Shown in pieces: positions 23,142 to 32,384 of a stretch of DNA of 64,000 nt. Every line of letters begins with the position of its first letter. Position 1 is the stretch's first letter. Made by a program: the position numbers and the translations under genes. Source of the stretch: UBA2336 sp049306095 (GTDB lineage: Bacteria > Bacteroidota > Bacteroidia > Cytophagales > Cyclobacteriaceae); the NCBI GenBank assembly GCA_049306095.1, contig JBAQPU010000055.1:37665-101664 (forward strand), written 5' to 3'. Under the pieces are notes generated by a model. It was not told where the DNA came from, searched no databases, and saw nothing but the letters and a program-made list of their open reading frames with translations.

Positions 23142-23987
23142 ATGAGTTTTTTTAAAAACAGGATAAGCCGAATCAAAGACACGTTCAATAATGTTATTGA
23201 AAAACCTTTGCTTACGTCTACACTCGTTTTGGTGTTGGTGACCATAATCGTGTTAGCGCTCAGTCTTCGGTATTACATAAACGATTTCGATGGATTTATT
23301 CCTCAAATTCTGGCTGAAGCGCACGGAATGATTTTTGACATTGCCGTAATCGGTATTCTTATCGTATGGCTCAATCAAAATGGTGAGATGCGTCAACGTA
23401 TCCGCACCTACCGGGATGAAATTGATGACTTTCGATTGTGGGAGTCGGAGGAAGCAGCATTCCGGACAGTGGGTAATATTAAAAGATTAAATCGTCACCG
23501 GATTTATGAGATTAACCTGGTTAACTGCTTTTTGTCGCGCACAAACCTGAACTACGTGAATTTGAAAGGATCTAATCTAAACTCCGCTAATATTTCACAA
23601 TCATCGCTGATCGAAGCCAATCTTGAAAATACACGTCTCAATCAAACCAATCTTGAAAACTCAAACCTGAATCAGGTTGACTTGAAAGGTGCCTATGCCA
23701 GTGGTGCTAATTTTAAAGATGCTTTTTTAATTAAAGCACAGTTCGAAGGAGCTTTTTTGATCAAAGCAAATTTTAATAATGCATACCTGATGGAAGCGAA
23801 TTTATGCAATTGCTACCTGATGGGTGCCGATTTTGAAAATGCCAGTTTGTATAAAGCCGATTTACGGGGTGCCAAGGGGATTACTGTTGAACAATTAGCC
23901 AAGGCAAAAACCTTGTACCTGGCAAAATTTGATGATGAAATACTGGAACAGGTAAAAACAACCATACCGGAATTGGTTGGTTCGTAA
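23142..23987 (+). CDS. Pentapeptide-repeat protein with N-terminal membrane segments
   Basis: A 281-residue protein with two predicted membrane helices (about residues 22-44, TLVLVLVTIIVLALSL, and about 58-80, IFDIAVIGILIVWL), then a linker, then a right-handed beta-helix of pentapeptide repeats of the A(N/D)Lxx type from about residue 135 to 250. Landmarks: LNYVNLKGSNLNSANIS and LIKANFNNAYLMEANL. The C-terminal tail is helical and acidic. Pentapeptide repeats are structural; a function cannot be deduced. The membrane anchor makes a DNA-gyrase-mimic role unlikely. It is encoded between the dehydrogenase and greA. Confidence 0.85.
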   Translation: MSFFKNRISRIKDTFNNVIEKPLLTSTLVLVLVTIIVLALSLRYYINDFDGFIPQILAEAHGMIFDIAVIGILIVWLNQNGEMRQRIRTYRDEIDDFRLWESEEAAFRTVGNIKRLNRHRIYEINLVNCFLSRTNLNYVNLKGSNLNSANISQSSLIEANLENTRLNQTNLENSNLNQVDLKGAYASGANFKDAFLIKAQFEGAFLIKANFNNAYLMEANLCNCYLMGADFENASLYKADLRGAKGITVEQLAKAKTLYLAKFDDEILEQVKTTIPELVGS

Positions 23988-24000
23988 TCGCCAGTCAATT

Positions 24001-24030
24001 TTGCCTGTATAGTTTAAACCATTAACTTTG
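24001..24030 (+). promoter_or_regulatory. Promoter of greA
   Basis: TTG at 24001-24003, exactly 19 bp of spacer, then TAACTTTG at 24023-24030. This is a complete match to the Bacteroidota sigma-A consensus. Transcription would start around 24034-24037, immediately upstream of the hairpin at 24039-24081. Confidence 0.75.
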
Positions 24031-24038
24031 TGCCTATA

Positions 24039-24081
24039 AACAACGGTCTCCAATTTTTGTTGAGGCCGTTGTTTTGTTTTT
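24039..24081 (+). terminator. Terminator hairpin in the greA leader (possible attenuator)
   Basis: Twelve-pair stem 24039-24050 (AACAACGGTCTC) with 24062-24073 (GAGGCCGTTGTT), one G-T pair, an 11-base loop, then TTGTTTTT. It lies downstream of a consensus promoter and 24 bp before the greA start codon. It may terminate the upstream gene, or act as a leader attenuator for greA, or both. Confidence 0.8.
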
Positions 24082-24105
24082 AAAGGTCGACTAAATGATT
24101 TTGTT

Positions 24106-24582
24106 ATGAGTAAGAAAATTTCATACTACACGCAAAGCGGATTGGAGAAGCTGAAAAATGAGCTTAGCACATTGAAGTCGAAAGGCCGTGCAGAAATTGC
24201 TAAGCAAATAGCCGAAGCGCGCGATAAAGGTGATTTGAGCGAGAATGCAGAGTATGATGCAGCAAAAGATGCACAGGGGCATTTGGAGGCTAAGATTGCT
24301 CAGTTGGAGGATCTCGTGGCCAATGCCCGCTTATTGGATGAAACCAATATTGATACTTCTAAAGTTTCCATCTTATCGAAAGTAACGATCAAGAATAAAA
24401 AGAATGGAGCCTCTGTTACCTATACCCTGGTTTCGGAAGAAGAGGCTGATTTGAAAGCAGGAAAAATTTCTACCATGTCGCCAATCGGCAAAGGGTTATT
24501 GGGTAAAACAAAGGGCGAAGTAGCGGTTATTAAAACTCCGGCAGGCGAAATGGAGTTTGAAGTTGTGAGCATAGGCGTGTAA
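24106..24582 (+). CDS. greA: Transcription elongation factor GreA
   Basis: A 158-residue Gre factor that enters the RNA polymerase secondary channel and stimulates cleavage of backtracked RNA. The N-terminal coiled coil (about 1-75) carries the tip DLSENAEYDAAK (about residues 44-55) with the acidic residues that coordinate Mg2+, and the C-terminal FKBP-like domain ends with SPIGKGLLGKTKGEV. Length is normal. Its leader contains a strong terminator hairpin preceded by a consensus promoter (see 24001-24081), suggesting attenuation. The gene is followed 13 bp later by an M28 peptidase. Confidence 0.96.
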   Translation: MSKKISYYTQSGLEKLKNELSTLKSKGRAEIAKQIAEARDKGDLSENAEYDAAKDAQGHLEAKIAQLEDLVANARLLDETNIDTSKVSILSKVTIKNKKNGASVTYTLVSEEEADLKAGKISTMSPIGKGLLGKTKGEVAVIKTPAGEMEFEVVSIGV

Positions 24583-24595
24583 GGCACCCGGCACC

Positions 24596-25873
24596 ATGAA
24601 GAAGTTTATCCTTCTGCTGGTTGTTATCACATTATTGGTGCCTGCTTATGCGCAGGATATTGCATACGCGAAAGAAGTAATCAAAAAATTATGTTCGTCT
24701 GAAATGAAAGGCCGCGGGTACGTGGGTACAGGCGACCGTCTGGCGGCCGATTATTTGGCTGCGGAATTTGAGCGATTAAGCGTCAGGAAGTTTTCCAAAT
24801 CCTATTTTCAGAAGTACACTACTCCGGTCAATACATTTCCGGGAAAGCTTTCGTTAAAGGTTAATGGTCATGAACTGATACCGGGAAAAGATTTTCTGAT
24901 TGAACCCGGCTCTCCTGGTGTATCAGGCGTTTTTAAAACTGTTTCCATTAGTGCCGAAGAGCTTCTAAAGGATGAGGTTTGGACTTCGAAGGTTAAAACG
25001 GCCGCAGGAAAGTTTGTGGTAATTGAGGCGTTTGATAAGAAAGTGTTTTCATCCGATCAGCAAAAGAAGATTGCTGAACTTGTAAATTTCTTAAAATACT
25101 CGAATGGTCATCCGGCTGCGGGTACGTTGGTTCTCTCTACCGATAAGCTTACCTGGAGTGGTTCAACTGAATTGCTTTCTAAGCCTTCGTTTACTGTTTT
25201 AGCTTCTGAAAAAACAACGTCAATCAGCAGCGTGGAAGCTAATGCTGAAAATAAGTTTATAAAAAATTACGAAACGCAGAATGTGGCAGGTTTTATAGAA
25301 GGTGAGCGTACGGATTCCATGCTTGTCTTTACCGCGCACTATGATCATCTGGGCATGATGGGAGAGGATACCTATTTTCCTGGGGCCAATGATAATGCAA
25401 GCGGTGTTGCTTTTTTGTTGAATTTAGTGAAGCATTATTCAAGTAAGAAACCAGTATTCACAACTGTGTTTATTGCTTTCAGTGGGGAAGAGATAGGACT
25501 GGTGGGCTCACAATACTTTACCGGGCATCCATTATTTCCATTAGAGAAAATTAAATTCCTGATCAATTTTGATTTAGCCGGAACGGGCGATGGAGGAATT
25601 CAGGTGGTAAACGGCAAGCAGTACCAAAGCAAGTTTGATTTGCTTACAACGATCAATACCGAATTAAATTTATTACCGCAGGTTAAAATCAGGGGAGAGG
25701 CGTGTAACAGCGATCATTGCATGTTTCATACGAAAGGTGTTCCGTGTTTTTATATGTACACCCTGGGGGGCATTCAGGCTTATCACGATATACATGATCA
25801 GGCAGAAACACTTCCTTTAACTGAATTTGAAGATTACTTCACATTAGTGACTACCTTCGTCTCAAGACTTTAA
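24596..25873 (+). CDS. Secreted M28-family zinc metallopeptidase
   Basis: A 425-residue exported peptidase. The signal peptide is at residues 1-20 (hydrophobic LLLVVITLLVPAYAQ). The catalytic M28 domain is in the second half. Zinc ligands are recognisable in HYDHLG (about residue 247), the GANDNASG motif (about 263-270), the catalytic/ligand EE pair in AFSGEEIGLVGSQYF and a late His in YHDIHDQ. It probably cleaves N-terminal amino acids or dipeptides in the periplasm. A protease-associated insert may occupy the first half. Lipobox is absent, so it is soluble or loosely bound. It follows greA by 13 bp and precedes a HIT gene. Confidence 0.9.
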   Translation: MKKFILLLVVITLLVPAYAQDIAYAKEVIKKLCSSEMKGRGYVGTGDRLAADYLAAEFERLSVRKFSKSYFQKYTTPVNTFPGKLSLKVNGHELIPGKDFLIEPGSPGVSGVFKTVSISAEELLKDEVWTSKVKTAAGKFVVIEAFDKKVFSSDQQKKIAELVNFLKYSNGHPAAGTLVLSTDKLTWSGSTELLSKPSFTVLASEKTTSISSVEANAENKFIKNYETQNVAGFIEGERTDSMLVFTAHYDHLGMMGEDTYFPGANDNASGVAFLLNLVKHYSSKKPVFTTVFIAFSGEEIGLVGSQYFTGHPLFPLEKIKFLINFDLAGTGDGGIQVVNGKQYQSKFDLLTTINTELNLLPQVKIRGEACNSDHCMFHTKGVPCFYMYTLGGIQAYHDIHDQAETLPLTEFEDYFTLVTTFVSRL

Positions 25874-25883
25874 AGGTTTATAT

Positions 25884-26276
25884 ATGGCTTCCATTTTTAC
25901 CCGTATCATTAATCGTGAAATTCCCGGTCATATTGTGGCAGAGAATGACCAGTTCATTGCTTTTCTGGACATTGTTCCACTGGTGATGGGCCATACGCTG
26001 GTTGTTCCAAAAAAAGAAGTCGATTATATGTTTGACCTCGATGATCAAACCTTATCCGGGCTTCATCTGTTTGCCAAACAAGTTGCACACGCGGTTAAGA
26101 AGGCGATCCCCTGCACACGAATTGGGGTGGCGGTTATCGGTCTTGAGGTGCCGCATACGCACATCCACCTGGTTCCCATGAATTCCATGGGTGATATTAA
26201 CTTCATGAAACCAAAACTAAATCCGTCAAAAGAGGAGTTGGCTGCAGTTGCGGAAAAAATCAGAAAGGCTTTTTAA
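25884..26276 (+). CDS. HIT family nucleotide-binding protein
   Basis: A 130-residue histidine-triad protein of the HINT/Fhit branch. The start ASIFTRIINREIPGHIVAEND is typical, and the catalytic triad motif HTHIHLVPM (His-x-His-x-His) lies at about residues 90-98. Family members hydrolyse nucleoside phosphoramidates or bind nucleotides as homodimers. It is the last gene of the plus-strand group and ends exactly one base before the convergent gpsA stop, leaving no room for a separate terminator. Confidence 0.92.
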   Translation: MASIFTRIINREIPGHIVAENDQFIAFLDIVPLVMGHTLVVPKKEVDYMFDLDDQTLSGLHLFAKQVAHAVKKAIPCTRIGVAVIGLEVPHTHIHLVPMNSMGDINFMKPKLNPSKEELAAVAEKIRKAF

Positions 26277-27338
26277 TTAATCGATAAAATCGATATCGAC
26301 ATTCAGTGGATAGCGCATCAGGTAGCCGAGTGCTTCTTTGGCTGTTAAGTCTTCGAAGAGTACCTGGTAAATGGTATTGGTAATAGGTGCACGGACATTG
26401 TAATTGTCGGCACATTTTTTCATGATACGCACCGTGTTAACACCTTCAGCCACTTCATCAGAGTTTTCAAGAATTTCTTTCAGGGTCATGCCTTGTGCCA
26501 GCTTATGACCAACCTGGAAATTCCGGCTGAATGAACTGTTGCTGGTCGCTACTAAGTCGCCAATGCCGGCCACACCCAAAAATGCTTTTGTTTTTCCGCC
26601 AAGGGCACGACCCAGGTGGATCATTTCAACAATGCCCCGGCTGATCAGCAATCCCCGGGCGTTTTCTCCATAGCCCATCCCGCTGAGTGCTCCGGAAGCA
26701 ATGGCAATAATATTTTTAAGAACACCGGCCAGTTCTACCCCAATCAATTCGTTGTTGCCATACACCTGAAAGCGGTCGTTGCGCAGTAATCTTTTTCCAA
26801 TGCTTAGAACTTCATTGAACGGACTGGCAATTACGGTAGCGGCCGGTTGTTTTAACTCAAGTTCTTTGGAAAGGTTAGGGCCTGCCAGGCATCCAACACG
26901 CACCACCACGCTTTCTTCCCGAATAACCTCGCTCATGGTTTTCACCTGATTTCGATTGAGCTTGGAAATGGTTTCGATGGTTTGGTCTTTCGGAAGTTTA
27001 ATGTCAAGTCCCTTTGTTCCGTGAATTACAATATGATACGGGTGAAGAAAAGGCGATAATTTTTTCATCATCGACCGGAAGTGAGCGGAGGGTACGATTG
27101 GAAAAATTACTTCACATTGTTCGGCCAGGTATTGCAGATCGTTTACGGGTGTAACATTCTTGCTTACCTGGTGCCCACGGTTCTCGCGGGTTTCAAGGAT
27201 GCGCTTGATAACTTTTTCATCGCGGGCGTACAGCAACACATTCCGGTGTTTAGCCAGCAGGTTTGCAACGGTCGTTCCAAAGTTACCGGCACCAATTACC
27301 CCTACCGGCCGGTGGTCAGATAAACTTTTCGAGATCAT
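26277..27338 (-). CDS. gpsA: NAD(P)-dependent glycerol-3-phosphate dehydrogenase
   Basis: A 353-residue GpsA-family enzyme that reduces dihydroxyacetone phosphate to sn-glycerol 3-phosphate for phospholipid synthesis. The nucleotide-binding motif GVIGAGNFGTTVANLLA is at about residues 13-29; the catalytic Lys lies in ELAGVLKNIIAIASG (about 210-224); the C-terminal helical domain includes GKTKAFLGVAGIGDLVATS and AEGVNTVRIM. Length is slightly above typical because of loops near residues 90-110. Its 5' end overlaps the 3' end of the acyltransferase gene by 23 bp, so translational coupling of glycerol-3-phosphate synthesis and use is likely. Confidence 0.93.
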   Translation of the reverse strand: MISKSLSDHRPVGVIGAGNFGTTVANLLAKHRNVLLYARDEKVIKRILETRENRGHQVSKNVTPVNDLQYLAEQCEVIFPIVPSAHFRSMMKKLSPFLHPYHIVIHGTKGLDIKLPKDQTIETISKLNRNQVKTMSEVIREESVVVRVGCLAGPNLSKELELKQPAATVIASPFNEVLSIGKRLLRNDRFQVYGNNELIGVELAGVLKNIIAIASGALSGMGYGENARGLLISRGIVEMIHLGRALGGKTKAFLGVAGIGDLVATSNSSFSRNFQVGHKLAQGMTLKEILENSDEVAEGVNTVRIMKKCADNYNVRAPITNTIYQVLFEDLTAKEALGYLMRYPLNVDIDFID

Positions 27339-29016
27339 AGCCGGCCAGCCTGTTATGGTAAAAGTATAACGTGTTTAAATCCTTGGTAATAATGTTGCCT
27401 TTCTTATTCATCAGCAACGGGCGTTTGATGTGGAAGGTGCCTACACTTTCAAGTCCATGACGGATGACCAAATTGGCTTTTCCTTTCAGGTGAGTGGCGT
27501 AATTGGCTTTGTCTTCTTTTTTGAGTTGATAAATTTGTCTGCGTACCTGTTTAAAGATTTTTTTGAACTCTGTATAATCCAGTTCAAGGTCTTCTTCCGG
27601 TAACCGAAGTAAACCAAACAAGTCAAGTTTGGAATGTTGTTTCTGCCACATTTCAAAGGCAACAAATGCTACCAGGTGGCTGGCAAATATCCGGTGGATA
27701 CGATGGTACTCCGTTACAATCCGCTGACTTAGCATACGGGTGTACTCATCCTCGCGTTGCTTATCAATGGTAATTCTGCCGTCAGAAAGAAAGTAGTCTC
27801 GTGTATTGATTATGCGGCCCTGAGCATCTAAACTGTTTCCGTCCTCATCAACGGTGTTACCCATAATGTCGAGCGCCCGACCTATGGAAACTGAAATGTT
27901 TGATCCTTTCGTTACGAACTTAAAGAGGAATTGCAATAATTGCCAGCTTCCATATTTATCTTCTTCAGGTAAATACCTGTCTTGCCCTTTTATAGAAAGG
28001 TAATCGTCAATTAATTCAGGAGCTTCCAGCACAAAATGGTAATTGAGCGTAACCGGCACCACAAATATTTTTCGTGGCTCTTCGCCTTCCGGAGTGTTCA
28101 GATAAATGTTTCGTTGGGCTTCGGTAGCGGTGGAAAGGAGCCCCAGCTTCAGCATTTTTTCGATCATACCCGAGCGGGAGCGAGTACCACCGGGAAAAAA
28201 TAAACTGTGTGCTCCTTTTTGGATAGCCAGTGACGAATACATTTTAAGGGTTTCCAGGTAGGGCAGATTTTTCTTTCTGCGATCAACCTTGAAAGCCCCC
28301 AGGCTATTCATGAAGTACGCGATAATCTTGATATTAAACAGGTTTAGTCCCGCACCGTAAATGAATGCCGGCAGTCCTAATGAGTGGATGACCCAGCCGA
28401 TCAGGATGGAATCCAGGTTACTGGAGTGAGTAGGGACCATCACAATGGTTCCTTCCTTAGTGAGTTTACGAAGTTGCTCTACTTTTCCTACAATCTGGAT
28501 TTTGTCGCGAAGGGTATATTGGTTTCTGAAAATCCCCCCGAACTTCTTCACCCGTGCGGCATTGAGAAGGCGCGCAAACCAAAACTTAATAATGCTTCGG
28601 GCGAATTTATACGAGCTTGGATTGAACTTACCAGCTATTTCACCGGCATACCGCTGAACAATTTGCATGAGGATTTCATCCTCCTTTTTATTGTCCTCGT
28701 CTGCCTCCAGAGGCCGGGCGGTAATTTCAACCAGACTGCTTTTTACACCGGCCCAAAACTTCGGTTCATCCTGGGGGTCAACGCGCCACCGGTTGCGTTT
28801 CATGCGCTGCTGCTCACGGTACACGGTTGTTTCCAGTTCGTCAATCAATTGTTTGCGTGTAGGACGGATTTCCTTTATCCGTTTATATGCCTGATTAGCA
28901 ACTTCTTCTACGAATTCTTTTCGGTTTTTACTGAGTTGGTAAACGGGCCAATCGGGTATGCCTTCAAGAACAGGTTTGTAACGCTTGTTCTTATTTTTCT
29001 TTTCAATGACTTCCAC
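27316..29016 (-). CDS. PlsB-like glycerol-3-phosphate acyltransferase
   Basis: A 566-residue acyltransferase of the PlsB/PlsC superfamily, probably acylating glycerol 3-phosphate at the membrane surface. The catalytic block I motif HSSNLD (HxxxxD) is at about residues 200-205 in VPTHSSNLDSILIGW; block III reads FFPGGTRSRSG, and block IV-like VVPVTLNYHFVLEAP follows. An N-terminal ~130-residue helical extension and a C-terminal ~200-residue region distinguish it from short PlsC enzymes. It starts with GTG. Overlap with gpsA supports a role on glycerol 3-phosphate, but a lysophospholipid acyltransferase role cannot be excluded. No strong membrane helix is seen. Confidence 0.87.
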   Translation of the reverse strand: MEVIEKKNKNKRYKPVLEGIPDWPVYQLSKNRKEFVEEVANQAYKRIKEIRPTRKQLIDELETTVYREQQRMKRNRWRVDPQDEPKFWAGVKSSLVEITARPLEADEDNKKEDEILMQIVQRYAGEIAGKFNPSSYKFARSIIKFWFARLLNAARVKKFGGIFRNQYTLRDKIQIVGKVEQLRKLTKEGTIVMVPTHSSNLDSILIGWVIHSLGLPAFIYGAGLNLFNIKIIAYFMNSLGAFKVDRRKKNLPYLETLKMYSSLAIQKGAHSLFFPGGTRSRSGMIEKMLKLGLLSTATEAQRNIYLNTPEGEEPRKIFVVPVTLNYHFVLEAPELIDDYLSIKGQDRYLPEEDKYGSWQLLQFLFKFVTKGSNISVSIGRALDIMGNTVDEDGNSLDAQGRIINTRDYFLSDGRITIDKQREDEYTRMLSQRIVTEYHRIHRIFASHLVAFVAFEMWQKQHSKLDLFGLLRLPEEDLELDYTEFKKIFKQVRRQIYQLKKEDKANYATHLKGKANLVIRHGLESVGTFHIKRPLLMNKKGNIITKDLNTLYFYHNRLAGYDLEKFI

Positions 29017-29044
29017 GGCCCCAAAATACTACAATTCTGTCATT

Positions 29045-29284
29045 TTATAGGGTTCCAAGGGTTTCAGCAAGGCTTTGTTCCATCTCATCAAACCGGTCGG
29101 AAGCCCGTTGAAGAAAGGCATCGCTTAAAAGGAGGGGAAGTTCTTTTTCTGAGGTGATGTCGAATTGTTCAACTTTAAAGGTTTGTTCAAGTTTATCGCG
29201 CTCCAGTTTAATAAGGTAACGGTTGTTCCAGGTATACAACGTAATCTTGAAGGAAGGATGGGGTATCTCGCCAATTATTCTCAT
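29045..29284 (-). CDS. Small conserved protein upstream of the acyltransferase
   Basis: A 79-residue protein with a mixed beta-strand N-terminal half (IGEIPHPSFKITLYTWNNRY) and a helical C-terminal half (LLSDAFLQRASDRFDEMEQ). It has no signal peptide, no Cys motif and no membrane segment. The sequence looks like a short conserved Bacteroidota protein that I have seen annotated only as hypothetical. It lies 28 bp upstream of the PlsB-like gene on the same strand, so it is probably co-transcribed with plsB-like and gpsA. Function unknown. Confidence 0.75.
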   Translation of the reverse strand: MRIIGEIPHPSFKITLYTWNNRYLIKLERDKLEQTFKVEQFDITSEKELPLLLSDAFLQRASDRFDEMEQSLAETLGTL

Positions 29285-29354
29285 AACGCCCTCGGTTATT
29301 TCAGCAATATTATGGATTTGGCTGAAATTCCGTTACCAGGTTATTTAGACTAAA

Positions 29355-29382
29355 TTGGGTGCTTTATGCGTTACTAAATTTG
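29355..29382 (+). promoter_or_regulatory. Promoter of the large type B-secreted protein
   Basis: TTG at 29355-29357, 17-bp spacer, TAAATTTG at 29375-29382. It lies inside the in-frame stretch that precedes the chosen ATG at 29436, which excludes the more upstream starts. Confidence 0.65.
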
Positions 29383-29435
29383 AGTTTTTTGAATTCACGA
29401 ACGAGACTATATTGTACGCTGATCTTGATGGGAAT

Positions 29436-32384
29436 ATGATGAATTGGAAATCCGGAGGAAGTAGAACATTAGTTGTACTACTATTTGTGGTAGGTTATTT
29501 ATTCCCGCTGTGGGAAGCTGAGGCCACCCACCTGCGAGCAGGGCAAATTACGGTTCAACGGATTAGTTGTATTGGTCGCACCTACCGTATAACAGTAACC
29601 GTGTACACCGACACGGGCTCGCCTGTGCTTTTTGGTGGTGAACAGGATATTTTAGATTTCGGTGACGGAAACAGAATTCTTATTCCAGAAACGCAAAGCA
29701 CTCCATATCCCGGCATACCGGATATTGGAGTGGCTACCTTCGAAACCATTTATACCTATGGCGGCCCCGGCCAATTTACCATTAGTTACCTCGAGCCAAA
29801 CCGCAATGAAGGCGTATTGAATATTGAGAACTCGGTCTTAACAACCTTTTACATTGAAACACAAATTGACTTAACGGTATTGGGTTGCGATAACAGTCCG
29901 CAGTTAAGAATTCCACCCATTGACCAGGCTTGTGTGGGTGTGGCATTTTTTCATAACCCGGGTGCCTTTGATGAAGATCCCGGTGATAGTCTTTCTTATG
30001 AATTAGTCGTTCCGTTTCGCGATCGGGCAACACCGGTATCGGGTTACCGCGATCCAAACGATGAAAGTTTTTATACTGATTATGCGCATGGCAATGAAGA
30101 TGGAAGCGGACCTCCCGAATTTAATATTGACCCTATTGACGGAACCATTACCTGGAACGCCCCGGGAAAAGTAGGTGAGTATAATATTGCTTTTATTGTT
30201 AAAGAGTGGCGAAACATTGGTGGCGTGTGGAAACAGATTGGCTTTGTGCGCAGGGATATGCAGATTATAGTTGCCTCGGACTGTACCAATGAAAGACCCC
30301 AGCTTGATGTTCCGGACGATATTTGTGTGGATGTTGGAACTCCCATCAATGAAATCATCAATGGCCTCGATCCGGATAATCATAAAGTTAAGATTGAGGC
30401 ATTCTCTGAAATTTTTGAGTTCGACTCCAATCCAACATTGGTTCCTTCCTCCGGAGTATTTCAATCATCTCCGGCTACGGTTGACTTTAGTTGGACCCCA
30501 ACCTGTGAAGATGTGCAGGATCAGCCCTATCTCATCGTCTTTAAAATTACAGACGATCCAACCAGTAACCCACCTAAGTCGGGCCCGCCTTTAGTAGCCT
30601 TTGCTACCTGGCGGATTACTGTGGTCGCACCTGCTCCGGTACTGCAACCGGCTACCGTTAACCTGGCAACCCGGCATGTTACCCTCAACTGGGATGCTTA
30701 CGATTGTTTTCATGAAGCCCAGGTGATGCAGGTTTGGAGAAGGGTGGATGACACCAACTACACGCCTGACGAATGCGTAACCGGTATACCCGAATCGCTC
30801 GGGTTTAGTTTGATTGCACAAGTGCCAATCAAAAATGGCGAAGGCCCCTCTGCTACTCCGGTCACCACTTTTACCGATACCAATAATGGGAAGGGACTGG
30901 AAGCTGCAGCTAAATATTGTTACCGGCTGGTGGCAGTGTTTCCTTCACCACGCGGAGGAGAAAGTTACGTGTCTAACGAAGTGTGTATCGATCCGATTGA
31001 TGTCGATGAACCTGTTATCACCAATGTTACCGTTGACAAAACGGGCGATACAGACGGTGAGATAACCGTTCGGTGGACACCACCTTTTGAAATCGATTTG
31101 GGTCAATTTCCAGGCCCGAAAGAATATGTTTTGCAACGAGCCGATGGAACCGGGTTTATAAATGTAAGTCCCCAAATTTCAGATACTGTATTCACCGATG
31201 CGGGGCTCGACACTCGTGATGTCCAGTATTTCTACCGGGTTGTTCTCTATTCGGGCACGGCTTCCATGCCGGCTCCCTTACAACCGGTTGACACATCGTC
31301 ACTGGCCTCCTCTGTTTGGTTGGATTTGTCCGCTAAGAAAAGACAAATCGATTTGAGTTGGAGTGCCGTGGTATCCTGGTCAAATCAATTGCAAAGTTAC
31401 CCGATGCACCGTGTTTATCGTGGAGGTGAAAACGCCACGGAAGTTGATCTGGTGTTAATTGACAGTGCGAATGTTATCCAGGATGGTTTAACCTACCTGG
31501 ATACGGGCAAACTTGCCCCTGGCGATACATTAAATGGAGCTAATTTTTACTGCTACCGTGTAATGACGCGGGGTGGTTATGGGAATGACGATATTAAGGA
31601 ACCGTTGATCAATTACTCTCAGATTAATTGTGCCAAGCCAACTGACGATAACCCTCCCTGTGTACCGGTTATTGCTCCGTTCGATCCGGACTTCTGTAAA
31701 CAAAATGATGCCAGGGAAGACTTCTTTGATTTATATACGTGTAGCTCAACCACCTTTAAAAATATTGTCAGGTGGTTTAGTCCGACAGAGGCCTGCGCGG
31801 AAGATATCAGGTATTACAATGTGTATGCTGCAACGGTTGAGAATGGCACCTATGAGTTAATTGCCACCAATGTTCGCGATACATTTTATGTGCATGACGG
31901 CCTTGCTACCTTGGCGTATTGTTACCGGGTTACAGCTGTTGATCGCTCGAATAATGAAAGTGACCCCAGTGAAATAGCCTGCAATAATAATTGTCCAAAC
32001 TATGAGTTACCGAATGTATTTTCGCCCAATGGAGATAAGTGTAACGATCTGTTCAGTGCCTTTGGCATAACACCTCCCAGCGGAGAAATTGCCGAGTGTA
32101 AAATTCCAACCGATCCGCAATATGAGTTTAAGTGTGCCCGTTTTGTTCAACGTGTTGATTTTACCGTTTACAACCGGTGGGGCAAGAAGTTGTACCACTA
32201 TATTGGCTTTGATAATGAACCCACCAGTCAGAATACCATTTATCTCAACTGGAATGGTCACGATGATAAAGGCCGTGAATTATCAACGGGTGTGTATTAT
32301 TATGTAGCCGAGGTCACTTTTGATGTTGTGGATCCCAACAAGAAAAATAAAATAGTTAAAGGATGGGTGCACCTCGTGAGGTAA
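29436..32384 (+). CDS. Large secreted protein with FN3-like repeats and CHU_C sorting domain
   Basis: From the ATG at 29436 the product has 982 residues. A signal peptide with RTLVVLLFVVGYLFPLW ends before EATHLRAGQ. The N-terminal region contains PKD-like and beta-sandwich strands, for example FGDGNRILIPE; three or more fibronectin III-like units follow, each with a CYR(L/V) strand such as KYCYRLVAVFPS, YCYRVMTRGG and YCYRVTAVDRS. The C-terminal ~115 residues form the gliding-associated type B sorting domain (LPNVFSPNGDKCNDLFS, YNRWGKKLYHY, STGVYYYVAEV). It is a likely type IX-exported adhesin or surface structural protein without enzymatic motifs. A promoter at 29355-29382 rules out longer starts. 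Its end overlaps the next gene by 22 bp. Confidence 0.9.
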   Translation: MMNWKSGGSRTLVVLLFVVGYLFPLWEAEATHLRAGQITVQRISCIGRTYRITVTVYTDTGSPVLFGGEQDILDFGDGNRILIPETQSTPYPGIPDIGVATFETIYTYGGPGQFTISYLEPNRNEGVLNIENSVLTTFYIETQIDLTVLGCDNSPQLRIPPIDQACVGVAFFHNPGAFDEDPGDSLSYELVVPFRDRATPVSGYRDPNDESFYTDYAHGNEDGSGPPEFNIDPIDGTITWNAPGKVGEYNIAFIVKEWRNIGGVWKQIGFVRRDMQIIVASDCTNERPQLDVPDDICVDVGTPINEIINGLDPDNHKVKIEAFSEIFEFDSNPTLVPSSGVFQSSPATVDFSWTPTCEDVQDQPYLIVFKITDDPTSNPPKSGPPLVAFATWRITVVAPAPVLQPATVNLATRHVTLNWDAYDCFHEAQVMQVWRRVDDTNYTPDECVTGIPESLGFSLIAQVPIKNGEGPSATPVTTFTDTNNGKGLEAAAKYCYRLVAVFPSPRGGESYVSNEVCIDPIDVDEPVITNVTVDKTGDTDGEITVRWTPPFEIDLGQFPGPKEYVLQRADGTGFINVSPQISDTVFTDAGLDTRDVQYFYRVVLYSGTASMPAPLQPVDTSSLASSVWLDLSAKKRQIDLSWSAVVSWSNQLQSYPMHRVYRGGENATEVDLVLIDSANVIQDGLTYLDTGKLAPGDTLNGANFYCYRVMTRGGYGNDDIKEPLINYSQINCAKPTDDNPPCVPVIAPFDPDFCKQNDAREDFFDLYTCSSTTFKNIVRWFSPTEACAEDIRYYNVYAATVENGTYELIATNVRDTFYVHDGLATLAYCYRVTAVDRSNNESDPSEIACNNNCPNYELPNVFSPNGDKCNDLFSAFGITPPSGEIAECKIPTDPQYEFKCARFVQRVDFTVYNRWGKKLYHYIGFDNEPTSQNTIYLNWNGHDDKGRELSTGVYYYVAEVTFDVVDPNKKNKIVKGWVHLVR

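Noticed and set aside
29355..29435. Extended N-terminus of the large secreted protein
   Set aside because: The promoter TTG-N17-TAAATTTG lies in this stretch, and the signal peptide makes sense only from the ATG at 29436.
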